Assembly (NCBI RefSeq): GCF_008831285.2
Contig: NC_045149.1
Coordinates: forward strand, 17,127,035 to 17,191,034
DNA from: Nymphaea colorata
Lineage: Eukaryota; Streptophyta; Magnoliopsida; Nymphaeales; Nymphaeaceae
Direction of reading: 5' to 3'
DNA length: 64,000 nucleotides
Under the pieces are notes generated by a model. The model was not told where the DNA came from. It worked only from the letters and a program-made list of their open reading frames with translations, and made no database searches. The position numbers were made by a program, and so were the translations under genes. Below, in pieces: positions 16,236 to 28,800 of this stretch. Position 1 is the first letter of the stretch, and every line of letters begins with the position of its first letter.

Positions 16236-16552
16236 TCAGCTAGTCTTAGGTGGAAGCATAACAATGGGTAACAGTCCACAAGATTGCAGGATTGTGGAAG
16301 GTCCTGCACTGAGAATGTAGCTATTCAATGTCAATAGCTAAAATGGTCCAGATCACTGCCTTCACATAAAAATAAAAATTTCTCATACATATCAGAATTT
16401 TGCATATGATATGTACCACAACAATGTAACAGTTTCCTGACAGTTTATCTTGACCGAATAGTGCCAAGAAAGTTCAGTTGCATGAAAGCAATGAATGGGA
16501 CTAACATCAAGACACATCCCTGCAGCAGCAAGACCAGGAACTAGGCCAGTGC

Positions 16553-19500
16553 TTAAAACAACAACTCAATAAGAGAGAACCCAGAAGCTGGCCAAGCAAC
16601 CTGAACCACAACCATTCTGTCTTCATAAGAGTGGTCAACTTCTTCTCCATTAATTCTGCATGATCTTGGGTTTTCGGACGTGAAGATGCGCATTTCACCA
16701 TATCCTTTCACCTTAATGGACACTGTGGCCTCATTTTCATTGTAATCAACCATTTGAATTGCACCTCCAGTATTAAGCATGTTAACAAGCCCAATTGGAG
16801 CAAACTTAATGCCCTTAGTGGTGAAAGACTTCACAGGGGAGATAGTCAAGAGTTCAAAATCAAACGGTTGCAGTTCAATATCTAAGTTCTCTTGTGGTTT
16901 GAGGAGAACCAACTTCTTTCCTTGGAAAAGGTACACAGCGAACAGATCGACGCCGTCGACTGAAATGGGATCCTTCCCTTTGCTCCATTCTATATCCACC
17001 GGCTTTGCTGAAGCTTTTATTTGGTGGGAATACTGTGAGAAGCATTTGTTTTTCCTCTCCTTGCGGCACCATCCTCCGCCTTGGCAATTAAACGCTCCAA
17101 GTACTGCAGTAAACTGTAACAGAGAAACTATAGTATTATACCATAAGAACACCGTACAGGTCATCACATGGTTTGAAAGATTCAGATCTCGAATGGAACC
17201 ATAGCAGGCACCAACTTGATCCTATTCCCCTAGGATCACTAGTGCATCAAGAAGTTTCATTTTGGCATAAATGGGAATCTACCCAACAAAAATCCAGTTA
17301 CCTCGTAGAGTTACGGGTGATCAAAGATTCTTTTCAAATCAACAATCACATATAAAAGAAAACAAAAAAAGTTCGCAAATCCAGGGCGAGAAAGAGAAAG
17401 GAATGATTGAATATGCATTTTACATATGCATATACCTTATTCAAGTTCCATATCTTGAGGATGGTTTGGCCGTCGTGGAGCGGGTCTTGGAAGAGGCAAT
17501 CGCGGGTGGGAAGGGCGTAGAAGTTGCAGCGGAGGATGGAGCCGTCGGGGAGGACGATGGTCTTGAGGAGGCGGAAGTTGTGGTCGCCGACGGAGTCGCT
17601 GACGTAGATGGGACCGCCGGAGATGGCGCGAGAGGCGGCGTGGAAGGCAGCGCAAGGGTGGGTGGACTGGAACATGTCCCAGTCCGGGTGGATGAAGTGA
17701 GCCATCCACAGGCTGTTGTAGGCACAGTGGACCATGTGGCATCCTTGCAGCCAGAACGTCCCGTTCGGGTCGCCCGATGGGTCGGTGCACCAAAAATCAT
17801 CACCTGCAACATCCCAATTTTCCAACTCCTTTACTAATTGCTTCTTTATGTAATGTGCATATGTGAGCCTCAGTACATGGAACTATCGAAGACCAATTGG
17901 GTTCTTAGAACTTTTTCTATTCAATCGAGCTTTTAGAGCATTTTGGTAAGAAACAACAGACCGCTTCCTGCAAAAGCCAGTGCAACGTCCACGAGCCAAG
18001 TAAGTTTCTCAAGTTTCAAGTTTCAACCTTTTTCCAGTTTGTTTGATTTCTTGTTTCAGAGATACCATGAACAGAACGTCTTTTTTCTAGCATTCCGAGA
18101 ATGAGAAGAACAAACGGGGCGTCCAGAGTGACCACGTTGGCATCAAATGGAATTGATGTTCCAGAATGTAAAAAGTTCATTCCACAGTGTTCCGTGGACC
18201 TTGGAACGCAGGGAAACAGAGTCCATGGAGGAAACGATATTGAGAAGTAATGGTGCTAGAGAGGGAGAGAGAGGGAGATGTACCTACGCGGCCAAGGCAT
18301 ATGGCATCGGTGCCGAGGAACATGAAGTCGTTGCAGTGCTCCATGCTGGCAATGACTCCATTGCCGTTGAAGTGCTTCCTCACCGAGTCAGTGAGAGCCT
18401 TGTAATATGCCTTGGCCAGCTCCACCCTTCCCCCATACTTCTCGCACACCATCTCCAGCAGCTGTAATTCAATCAATGTCATCAACGCCCATGCATAAGT
18501 CTCGTTATACATCAATGCTAGTTCGAACTTCATATTACGACGAACAAAGAGAAGTCTAGGCTGCCCCCTCTTTTCCTTTGCGCTCGTCGCTACCATTGAT
18601 TGCCATTTTGCTCTAGCCAGTTCTTACAGATTTCTTACAATCTTCAATGCAGAAGCCCAAAGCCCAACCTCCTTGAACTGGTTCGAGCTCAATATTTGTT
18701 CGTTACTTTTTAATGCAAATTTTACATCTATCAAATGCATGAATTTAACTATTTAAGTCACTGTTCTTTCAATCTCCAAATAGCATTAATTACATCTATG
18801 ATTTTGCTGAGGTTATTAGATATATCAATAGTACGCTACCAACTACATGAAAAAATTTCATGGTTGAATGCCAAATCTAGATGACGTCTCCTTATTGCAT
18901 ACTTGATCGGAAAAGAGACAAGCATCTTACGGGTACACCTACGTGGCATTCTCTGCTCGGTTGGGGTCCCAAGCTTCCTGGTTTCGCCCATGAGTAATTT
19001 CCCATCCCAAAAGAAAAATAAATGACCAGAAAGAAAAAAGGAAATTCCCGTTAAGAACTCAGCATTTCCTGTTATTTAAAAAGACGCCGTAGGACCCAAT
19101 CTTCTGCGATCTAAAAGCTGTCCTCTTGTTTTTCTTTTTCCTCCTTTTTCTTTTTTTTTCTTTTTTTTTGCCTCTAATCGGAAACCTGCTAATCTAGAAA
19201 TAACACGGCAAATAACACCGGCCGGGAAGAAAGGTTTCGGTACTCACATGAATCACGTCCACCTTCACCCCATCGATCCCGACGGCAGCAAGACGAGAGT
19301 GCAGCCCTTCATACAACTGATGAGCTTTCTCCGGCGGCACCAACCCCACGCCATTGTTCACAATCTTGTCCACGGCGAGGTCCTCCATTGTCATCTGCAA
19401 CCCCGGCGACAGCCTCGGCTTGATGACCTCCGACTCAGGCATGCCCTCCACCCCCGGCCGGATCCCTCCCCAGTACCCACACAGCGCATGCCACACATAC

Positions 19501-20486
19501 ACATCCTCCACACTCTTAAACGTGTTCTTCAGCTCCCTGATGAAGCCCCCCATTCCTGCAGGGGATGTGCCGTCCTGCCCACTGGGGCAGTAGTCCCTGA
19601 ACTTATAGTTTTCCTGGAATTTGATCAGCCTGCAAGGCATCTGCTCCCCTGCAGAGGTCCTGTTCATGCCCTCCTGATCAGTAATGGGGTCATCGTCATG
19701 GCAGATGGACTGCCACCCATCATCTATGAGCACCATCCCTGGTGGACACCCTCCCTCCACTAACCCCTTCACCCCTTCCCACACCCCCTGTGGATGCACC
19801 TTCAGGTAGAAGGCGTCCCAGGTGCACCAACCAAACTTGTCCACGATTCTCGGGGGCGTCTTCTCTTCCAGCAGCTTGAATGTGCCTAAATGGTGTCTTA
19901 CGGCTTTCATGGCGTTCTTCACCAGGTCGAAGGGATCGTCACCATCAAGCAGGTATAAGCAGGCCCTGAAGTTCGATTCCAGGACTTGAGTCGATCCGCT
20001 TTCGACGCAGAGGTCGACATCGTTGGATTCCCCTGGTTGCAGGGATGCCCTGAAGGGGCCTTCCATGAGGGGGAGGAGGAGAACATAAGGGCGCCCGGAA
20101 TCGGACCTGTCTAAGATCATGATCTGGGTCTCATGCTCGAGGTCGCCGCCTTTGTCGCCGATCCAGTGTGTAGTCCACCAGACCTTGAACCGGAAGATGC
20201 TCATGAACCTGATGCCTTCGAGCTTGCCGATCGAGACGACATGTCGGCTGTCAGCAGCATCGGCGTTGAAGCCAACAAAGTGGCCGGAATTAATGGGTGC
20301 TTCTGTGTGGTGGGCACCGAGGGAAGTACTGTAGGGAGTTAGAACTATGTTGGAGGGTACGTCGAAGAGGAAGGGGAAGCCATGGACCAAGAATTGGTGG
20401 CCTTGGAGAGTTATGGACTGCTGCTTCTTGTCATTCAGGGAATCTGAGAGGTCATTGGTTGTGTCTCTGATGACCTCAGGACTCAT
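16553..20486 (-). CDS. RFS5: Raffinose synthase (galactinol-sucrose galactosyltransferase)
   Basis: Glycoside hydrolase family 36 (Sip1/raffinose synthase type) enzyme. The family transfers galactose from galactinol to sucrose to make raffinose, a stress and seed sugar. Four exons by frame and consensus, in transcript order: 20486-19248, 18461-18284, 17803-17436, 17113-16553, giving 781 residues, the usual length for RFS5-type proteins. Visible motifs are FGWCTWDAFYLKVHPQGVWEG, IDDGWQSICHD, DQEGMNRTSAGEQMPCRL, WHALCGYWGG, KVDVIH with the expected nucleophile Asp410, RVGDDFWCTDPSGDP with the expected acid/base Asp475, and a C-terminal sheet domain ending IELLF. The stachyose-synthase insertion is not seen. 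A start at 20621 would add 45 Arg/Ser/Leu-rich residues with no family match, so I chose the ATG at 20486. A plastid-targeting extension cannot be excluded. The catalytic residues are intact and no frameshift is seen. Confidence 0.95.
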
Positions 20487-20621
20487 CTTCTTCCTAGAGG
20501 CTGAGCAAGGGCTGCCGCGACGGAGCGAGAGAGCGAGCCGAGGAGGCAGTTGTCCTATCGCTGTCCTATAGTAGAAAACTCGTAAAGCAGAACCCAATAA
20601 TGGTAATGCATTTATAGACAT

Positions 20622-22746
20622 CCATGCTTTAATTTTAGAACATGATTCTGGAAAAATCGTCTTTCTAGCAATTGTTTATATTTCTTGTCACATTGAGGAC
20701 CAAAAATGAATAAGAACGGGAAATGACGCTGCTTACTGTTTACTTGGCTATTCACTGTGTGGTCATGGATGGAGGGCAACAACAGTAAAATCAAGCATTG
20801 CGATTGAACTGAATGGTTGGAAGAGTCCAAACGACCCCTTAAGGAACAGGAAAATGTTTGCGAACCATACACTGCAGACCTGAATTCCAAGCACAACCTA
20901 TTTTAGTGATCTTTTTGTGAAAGCCTTTTACCTTCTTCATAAAAGCCAACCAAATCTAGATCATGGGTTTTAATAATTATATTCATGTGTATTTGAAACT
21001 CATTTATTAGTTTATTGATCTTAAACGACCTCACTCACTAGGGACAATTTAATGCATTGGACCTTCGGATATAATCAAATAAATTGCCATAAGAGCCCCA
21101 TATTCTAGGAGCCCAAACTATAGAATTGAAAAAATTTAGGTTCAAGGTTTCATATTGGTTCCCTTTCTCAATCCCCAATTTGTACTGTTCATATGGAGAA
21201 ATCCTTAACCCGAGTATACCTCTTGGATTTTGTTCTCAGGCTTCGCAATTGCATTGCCTTTTCTCTTCTGGTCATCCAAGGAAAAAAGATGGGTTTACCA
21301 GTGCCAGCAAATGCTTCATTCACTGGTTAAGGAGTTGGGACTTGAATTTTAATCAATTTAATGCAGGTCAAAACTTCATTGACACCCACGTATAAACTGA
21401 TAGAATTTCTCTAAATTTAGCAAAAGAAAATCAAAAAGTTCTTTGTTAGACACAAAGCTTGGATCCAACGCAGTGTCAGTCTCCGGGCTTATGAACCTAG
21501 ATTCATAGCCTTTTTGTATAACAACAACCAAAGTTCATTATCTTTGAAACAATGAATTAATGAATTGGTCTTAGTTTTATTTAATGAAATAAAATGTATC
21601 GACGTTTGTTCTTTCTATTTCTATGGGCATAGGTTTGATTTATAGAATTAGAATCAATCGTTTAATAACGCATGATCAGACAAGAAATTTATTCAACAGG
21701 CGAAATTGCAGAGAGTCCTGCTATAAACGGACGTCAATGGCCAATGCTGGTGCTCCTCGCCCTGGCAGTTTGTGAATCACGGCCTCTGAACGCCCACTGA
21801 AGGAGTCAATTCGAAGCCACATGCCGATATGCCAAGAGTTCTGTTTCTGGGGACTTCGGGAAATGACGAGACAGACAAAGACAGTGAGTAAAATAGCATT
21901 ACTGTCATCTGCTGTTCTACAACAGTCTTGAGCGGCGAGGAACAATCTAGACGATGGGCATGAAAACCCCGAAAGATCGATTTTCTGGAAGACAGTATAA
22001 CGCGTTTATACGACAACAAATGTCAGCAGGATGTGAAGTTGAAACCGTCGGAAAATTATATCAATAATCTTCTCGAGGAAGAGCCTGGTCCTTTTTCTCC
22101 TGTTTCCTAAAGGGCGTCCTTCCCACAGAGTGCTTTAGAGTTTGGGGAGTCGAAAGATCGAGGATGTAAGCGTTGGCAGGAGAATGTATTGGAAGCAAAG
22201 TTGTCTTCTTCAAGAAGGTAACTGAACTACTTATTGTTGACGTCCGCCTACAATTGGGGAAAACTCTCTGTAACATTCTTCTTCATCTTCAAAAGATTTG
22301 AGATAATGGACAAGTTAAAAGCCTGAAAAGAGGTGCACCTGTCAATGGCTGTTAAAATTCCTTTCTCCTTGATGATTTTGAGAAAGAGCAAAGGCATCAG
22401 CTACTTCTTATTTTCGTTTTCCTGTAGAATTTGCTTATTTCTTTTCTTTTTCCTTTTACTCTTCCTCTTCGAGAAGGTTGTAGCCGCTTTTTGAGGTCTC
22501 AGAATGAGTGGAAGCAGCTTGGGCTGCCTTATATCGCAGTAAGCACATGGATGGCCTTGTTTTAATGTCGTTTAGTTTGTCGATGTCGCTGCCGCTAGTT
22601 GAATATCGGACTTTTTAGTTCCACTCAGATTCCTACAACTTTTCGGAACTCCAATCAAATACAAGTCTTCGTGGTGGTTGGGAGGCGATTGCCCTTCTGT
22701 TTTGTTAAACGTTATATCTATTTATGGAAACAGCATCATTAACCGT
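20622..22746. other. Intergenic, no gene recognised
   Basis: Region upstream of the raffinose synthase gene. No CACGTG element was noticed close to its start. The minus-strand frames near 21720-22276 are short, with no recognisable protein. The tRNA gene follows directly. Confidence 0.5.
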
Positions 22747-22818
22747 GGGTCCATAGCTCAGTGGTAGAGCATTTGACTGCAGATCAAGAGGTCACCGGTT
22801 CGAACCCGGTTGGGCCCT
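22747..22818 (+). tRNA. tRNA-Cys (anticodon GCA)
   Basis: A 72-base cloverleaf. The acceptor stem GGGTCCA pairs with TGGGCCC (one G-U pair). The D arm contains the A box TAGCTCAGTGG. The anticodon stem TTTGA/TCAAG encloses the loop CTGCAGA, so the anticodon is GCA. The T arm carries the B box GGTTCGAACCC. There is no intron and no encoded CCA, as expected for a nuclear plant tRNA. A T-rich terminator (CCGTTTTTCC) follows within about 15 bases. It closely matches the standard nuclear tRNA-Cys and looks functional. Confidence 0.96.
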
Positions 22819-23882
22819 TCTTTCCGTTTTTCCTTTTCCCAATTATATCCATAATAATGGGGGATAAGAAGAAGTACATTGCACATTTATTTGTGGGGCT
22901 AATGGATGGGCCCTTCTCCTCTTTCCTTTTGCCAATTTAGATCGAATAAAGGAGCAAGAAAAAGACTCTATTCCATATTGTGGGGCTAATTGACGTCATG
23001 GACACCACCAGACTAAGAGGAAGGAGTGTGGTTCCGCATGCATTGTGCACCCTCAGTTGGACTTTTCTACTCTGATTTTTGCGATGTAATCAACAACCGA
23101 CGCCACTTCATGCACCTCCTTCCAATTGCTCTTCTATACACCTTCGTGCTTTTTTCCTTCCCTCTGCCAGTCCTCTTCTTGACTATTCCATTCTACTTCT
23201 TGATTTCTTGATATCTTTTATTCATAACGGACTAAAAAAATACATGTCTGCGAGGGCCACGTCCTTTTTTGTTGTCCAATAACACTAAAGATCAAGTGCC
23301 GTGTAATTAAGTGTGGTAGGAAAAGGAGAATGTGAATCATCTCAACTTGAAGACGCCGGATCAAGTCAATGCCAATTGATGTTGTGATTGTAAGCTCAGT
23401 GGTTGAAACTCAATGGTAACTGAAAACACAAAAAATGTTGTGTTGATGCATGAAAGAACTAACAATATCAATGGCATGAGTTTCTTACTGTAAAATGGCT
23501 GATAGCTAGTGCTTTCAGATTATACGTGTGTGCATGCTCTTGACTAATAATCCACACGCACAGTTGATGAGGCGCACTAAACATATCTAAATGTTGATAG
23601 GAATTTCACTGCTCTCCACTTATATTTGGATGTGTATGTGTAAGAGAGAGACAGAGAGATATCATAGTTAGTACCGTTAGCAAATTAAAGGCATAATTAG
23701 GAATAGGAAAACCCATTTCTATTTTTAACTCCAATAAGCAGATGAAAGATGCGAATGCTGTAAATGTCGGAAAACTTTTAAACTTGAGAAGCATAACAGA
23801 CACATCCAAAGATTAATGGATGTGCAAACAAAACAACTTACAGTGCGAATTAAAACAAACATGGATCTTTTTGGCACATTAG

Positions 23883-24049
23883 CAGGGGCGGAGGGAGGTG
23901 TGGGCAGTTGCCCACTCTGAACCCAAAAAAAAATATTAATTTTGTATTGATATTTTTTAGTATTTTTATTACTTACATCTGAAGCCCCTAAAAATTTTAA
24001 CTTTTATATTTGGTGCCCTTTAGCTAAAATTTTCTGGCTCTGGCCTCTG
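23883..24049. mobile_element. hAT-type (Tip100-like) MITE with 8-bp target duplication
   Basis: A 167-bp element that begins CAGGGGCGGAGGGAGG and ends GGCTCTGGCCTCTG (inverted ends). Flanks are CACATTAG (23875-23882) and CATATTAG (24050-24057), a 7-of-8 target duplication. The interior shares GTGGGCAGTTGCCCAC and the A-run with the copies at 12195 and 10911. It is non-coding. Confidence 0.85.
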
Positions 24050-24553
24050 CATATTAGGGATCCCTTTCCTGGTTGAGGATTATGTCATCAATCGTATGTA
24101 TTGCTCAATAATTTAGGTCACATATTTCGTCCGTAGTAAGAAGAGTGCACCGACAACTCAAACGAGAGCCTTTTGTGGAAACATTGACAAGACATTAAAC
24201 GAAGTCGACATCTTTGTCAGTAGTTTTGGTTTGGATGAGTGGCCAAGTAAAAAAAAAAATATGAAAAAACACTTATTTACAAATTTTCATATTCAAAATA
24301 ACACTCATATATATATAACAAAGCAAATATTTAAACATGAAGAACCTATGCATAAGTAAGACGAGTTATTACATATCCAACACTTATATAAACTAGTTCC
24401 AAGTTTTTGGCATCAGGAGCGGAGCCAGGATTTTCTTCAAGGGCGGGCTGAGATCTGGGTAGAGCCAAATTGAATTCAAATGCAAAAAATACATGACGCT
24501 TACCTTTTTACAACTTAGATCCAATACATGAACTGCCTTTTTGTCCTCGCAAA

Positions 24554-24593
24554 CAAGTTGAGATGATTCACATTCTACTTCTTGATATCTTTT
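24554..24593. repeat. Filler-like mosaic copied from 23.2-23.35 kb
   Basis: 24554-24576 is an exact 23-base reverse complement of 23327-23349. From 24571 the sequence continues as a direct copy of 23188-23217, with a 7-base deletion. The two blocks overlap at CATTCT. Confidence 0.75.
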
Positions 24594-24724
24594 TTTAAAA
24601 TTACTTTCTTAAAAAAAGAAAACTTTTTTTGCAAAAAAAAAAAAAAAGTAAGCTTCCTCTCCTGTGACGGTGCTTGTGAGGGATCCAATACATGAACTGC
24701 CTTTCTCAATTGTTTCTGTATTTG

Positions 24725-24930
24725 ATAGCCTTGGATCAAAGTGCTGAATCTAATCTGAAAGCCCTTTTATATGGGATTTTTATATGGTAGCAGTAGAGCA
24801 AACATCCACCGGATTCAGCCACTTTATAAAAAGGAAAATATATAACTTAAGCCTCAGGTCTAAGAGGAGGAGGTCTGACCTCAAACCTCGGATCTGAAAT
24901 CCCCAATAATTTCAAATCACATGCAAAAAA
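24725..24930. repeat. Dispersed repeat copy, related to 9180-9410
   Basis: Carries the same ordered blocks (GGATCAAA, CCCTTTTATATGG, GTCTGACCTCAAACC, GGATCTGAAA) as the region at 9180-9410. No ends resolved. Confidence 0.4.
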
Positions 24931-25841
24931 ATTCTATTCAGTTCTATCATCAGCACTAGGCCTCAAGTCTTAAGAAAAATTCTAAGAACCCTGAATAATT
25001 GTTTGACCGGCGAACTACTTTTATGCACTATCGGTGCTAGTATTAGCGAACTTGATTTCAATATTAAACCTTGGATATATTAATATATTAGTTTTAAATC
25101 TCATTAAAAATGAGTCTTCAGGACCCTCAAAAACTTTTGTTATTGGGTTAGCCATATACTTTCACATGTTCCTAGCATTCACATAACATCAAACATGCAA
25201 GCATCGAGGTCAGCACACATATATCAAAAGGCGAGTTCTATCTGGACAAGTTTAGGTGGCAGGTGAAAGGTGAACGGACAGGCACCGTCTTATAGAATAT
25301 TCCCATTACACGCATCTCTACCTCCATTGTGCACGAGTAAAAGACGGAGAACGTAAGAACTTTTGAACGATTCAGTACGTTAGAGCAAAGATTGTTCTAA
25401 ATCTCAGAAAGAAACACACGGAGCTGACACCTGAATTTGGGATTTCAATGACGAAGCTTAGGAGACGAGCAATCAGACGCCACAGGAGCGACGTGGCTCC
25501 CAAATTGAGAAAACCCAGCAAGGACACGTCAAATGTTACAGTTGCACCTCCTGCCAAATAAATGTTCAAAAGGGCAATGTACCCCATCTCCGCTCAACCC
25601 TGCTTCTGGCCGGCTGGTTCTCAAAATTGAACAAGTTACAGCAACAGTACAAACAAATAGCCACCAGAAATTTGGCCGAACATATGCTGCCCACACGCCC
25701 ATCCAGAAAAGAAGAGCGTTCTCTTTGTCACCACAGATCAGAAAGCGATAATCCCAGCTGAAGCTACAAGAGTTTGGTACATGGAATAAAATCGCCACAA
25801 CTTCTTGAGATGGAACAATGCGTATGGAATTGCTAGACTGA

Positions 25842-28800
25842 CTACTTCAGGTCCATCAAATCTTTCCCTCCATCTTCAACCTCAATTTCCCGATCGGTCT
25901 TCTGATCACCAACTTGGTCTTTATCTTCTTTGCTGGATTCCTTGCTGGCAGACTCCTCTTTCAGTCTCTGCAACTCTTTATCCGTCTCTTCTAGTCTTCG
26001 CCTCAAACTTCTCACCTGGCAATATCATGATGTTCTCAAAATGCAAGATTTCTAATACACAGCGATAGACACAAAGCATGGGACAAACTTTTGCACAACT
26101 GTGCAAGCAAAAGCTTGGGATATCATCAGGCCACGGGATGAGAAAGTGCTCTAAATGTGCTGACGGTAACTTAACATAGAGAGAGAGAGAGAAATATGAA
26201 AAGCTCTTCCCAAAAAGCATCAAGATCGTCCCTCAAGGAAAAGAAAATGAACAGTTCATGGAATGATTTTGGTTTATGGAGTGTCAACATCCAGTCAAGG
26301 TTGCAGCAGATCTAGGAAAGAGGCCCTCCATTCTTCTTCTTCTTCTTCTTCTTCCTCTTCCCACTCTATTCCTCCCTGACCGACCAGATTCAAGAGTTCT
26401 TTTTTCATTTGATGGGAATGATCAAAGTCAGTACCTATAGACTATAATACAATACAACCAGGTACCGACTTCAACACCATTAGAGCAAAAAAAAACCTTG
26501 TTCTCAGAGCAAGGTACTCACTACTGCCAGAAATATCCACAAGCCCCGGAGAGAGATCCTTTATGAATCAAGGTATACAATCTAACCCACTGTTATTAAC
26601 AATTGTCAAAAGCCACCAAGTTTCTCTTAAAATGCAACTAGCACATAAATCTAAACCCCGTAGAAACAAGATCCGTTCTAAATGTGCAAGGTAGATAAGT
26701 TTTAGATATTAAGAGCTTGAATTCTGGAGTGCTTATTCACGTGGGGTTGAGGGGAACTTGAGGCAACCCTTATTTGTGTGCAAGCAAAACCCACGACAAG
26801 CAAATCCCATGACCATTCTACGTGTGTTAGAAAACACAAATCAAACTACCCCTAACGTCCTCCAAGTTATTTACAAAAAATAAAGCAATAAAAAATAAAA
26901 ATAAAAACACAAATAAGATATCTTCACCATATGAAAATCAAAATAAAAAACTCAAACAGTTGACAATATTGTTCTAGTCTACAATTTACAGATAGACAGG
27001 AGAAAGGGTTACCGTTTCATTTGATTTTTCAACGGTTTCATTGAGCTCCTCCATGTAGTCATGCAGTCCTAGAAAAGTAAAACAAGACACAACAAAATAA
27101 ATTAGGGTCTGACGAACAAAAAATTACTGTGACCAGAACAACTGAATAACTAGAACAATTAATATTCTGTCACATGTAATAAGACTTCAGAATACTTCAA
27201 AATGATTTCTTGTTTCTGAAACATCAACAGTGCAGCTTTTAAATGTTCTCTACAACCTCCCAGCCTTTGGATTCAGAAGAATGTACAGACAAAATGACAG
27301 ATTATTCCTGACAATTCTTGCTTTTCGGTAACTCTTGAATTAGAAAGTTGACAGTCCTGTCTGAAATCCCACCAGCAAACGCGACGACCAGGAGATGCAA
27401 ATATTGCCATGCTCTTTCTGTAAACATACCTCACCTGGGATGACTTCATGCATTTTATGTGTAAAGTTAATCAAGTGTCGATGAAAGGCTGCTGGGAGTA
27501 ATGCTCCCTCCATTGAGCATGACCTCAGGTCAAAATTAAAGAGGTGAACCCAGGCTGCTGGGAGTTATGCTCCCTCCATTAAGCATAACCTCAGGTCAAA
27601 GTTAAAGAGGTGAACCCAGGTTTCTGGGAGTTATGCTTGTGTGAAGTTAATCAAGTGAATTGTGGTCCTTGAATATTAAAACCAGAAAATAACCTCAGGT
27701 CAAAATTAAAGAGGTGAACTCAGAATACTGGAGGGCATTGTGCAAGGGAAATGTTAACTGGAGGAATATCTGAAAGCTAATTACAAAAGTAAGATAAAAA
27801 GTACTTGGTAACCTAAACCATAGAATAAGGACGTGTGTCTGTGCATGTGAATGTGTGGATGAGAGAGAGAGACACACACACACACACACATCAACCAGCA
27901 TATAACCACAAGCAGTTTTGGTTTATGACAATCACTTGATACTGGGGAAACGATAATGGGCTCATCAATATTTTTGAACTTCATCATGAAGTTGTGTCAT
28001 CAAACCGCAGTTTAATCTAATGTTATAAATCAAGGATATAAATCAAGGCACTATCGCAAGAGAATGTCCTGAAGAGTTAGTTCTCTACTTCTCAGGAATT
28101 TATTGGGATTTATTACAATGAATTAAAAATAAAGAAAGTTTTGGAAACAAAGTCACAATATAGGGAAAGATCACTCTTTGGCCCTCCTCAATAAGCTTCC
28201 GCAGGAATCCTCCACTTTCAAACCAAGGATGTGTCAACCAATACTATGCTGCTCATGTGCCTTGCATGTAGAGCTTGACACAGCATCAGAACATCATAAG
28301 TGAATGAATAGCTATACCAGCTCATCCTCCAAATTGGTTCACATATCATCACTTAGGCTGCATGCCAGGTAGACCAATCCTATGAATAGCCTGTTCAAAA
28401 TCAATTGCATGATATGACAGGCTCAAGCTTGTAACCTGTCAACTTTAAACTCCACCACTCTAGATCTCAAAGTTGAACCACTCAATAAAAAATCTTCCTC
28501 GTTGATCATCTTCTCAACATAGGTATCACACAAACAGGGCATCACACAAGCTACAATATGGAGACCGTCTAGGTTGGTAAGGATACAGCTCTATATGTAT
28601 ACAAGTACATAAAACTTTGCAAAACTCTTTACACGTCAAATTATAGATTAACAATAAAACACTAATAATTGTAGCAAGCTAGTACACATTAGACCTAGAC
28701 ACTTCTTGTCCACCGTAGCTCAATGACCTATTTGAGAAGGCACCTAACTACTAATATGAGTGAAAGACAGGTAAAGCAAGCTGATAAAAAAACCCATGTT

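Larger units (their letters stand above)
22819..25841. other. Intergenic, repeat-rich
   Basis: No gene recognised. It holds the hAT MITE at 23883-24049, a CAGGAGCGGAGCCAGGATTTT-type element end at 24415, a filler-like mosaic at 24554-24593, and the dispersed repeat copy near 24725-24930. The last 500 bases before 25841 are probably the 3' UTR and flank of FIP37. The short minus-strand frames there are not conserved-looking. Confidence 0.5.

Noticed and set aside
17271-19763. Plus-strand frames opposite raffinose synthase
   Set aside because: They are antisense shadows of GC-rich conserved exons.
20487-20621. Upstream start at 20621 for raffinose synthase
   Set aside because: It adds 45 residues without family similarity, in UTR-like sequence. 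Kept only as an alternative.
25372-25798. Minus-strand frames downstream of FIP37
   Set aside because: They sit in the likely 3' UTR or flank, are short and overlapping, and show no recognisable domain.
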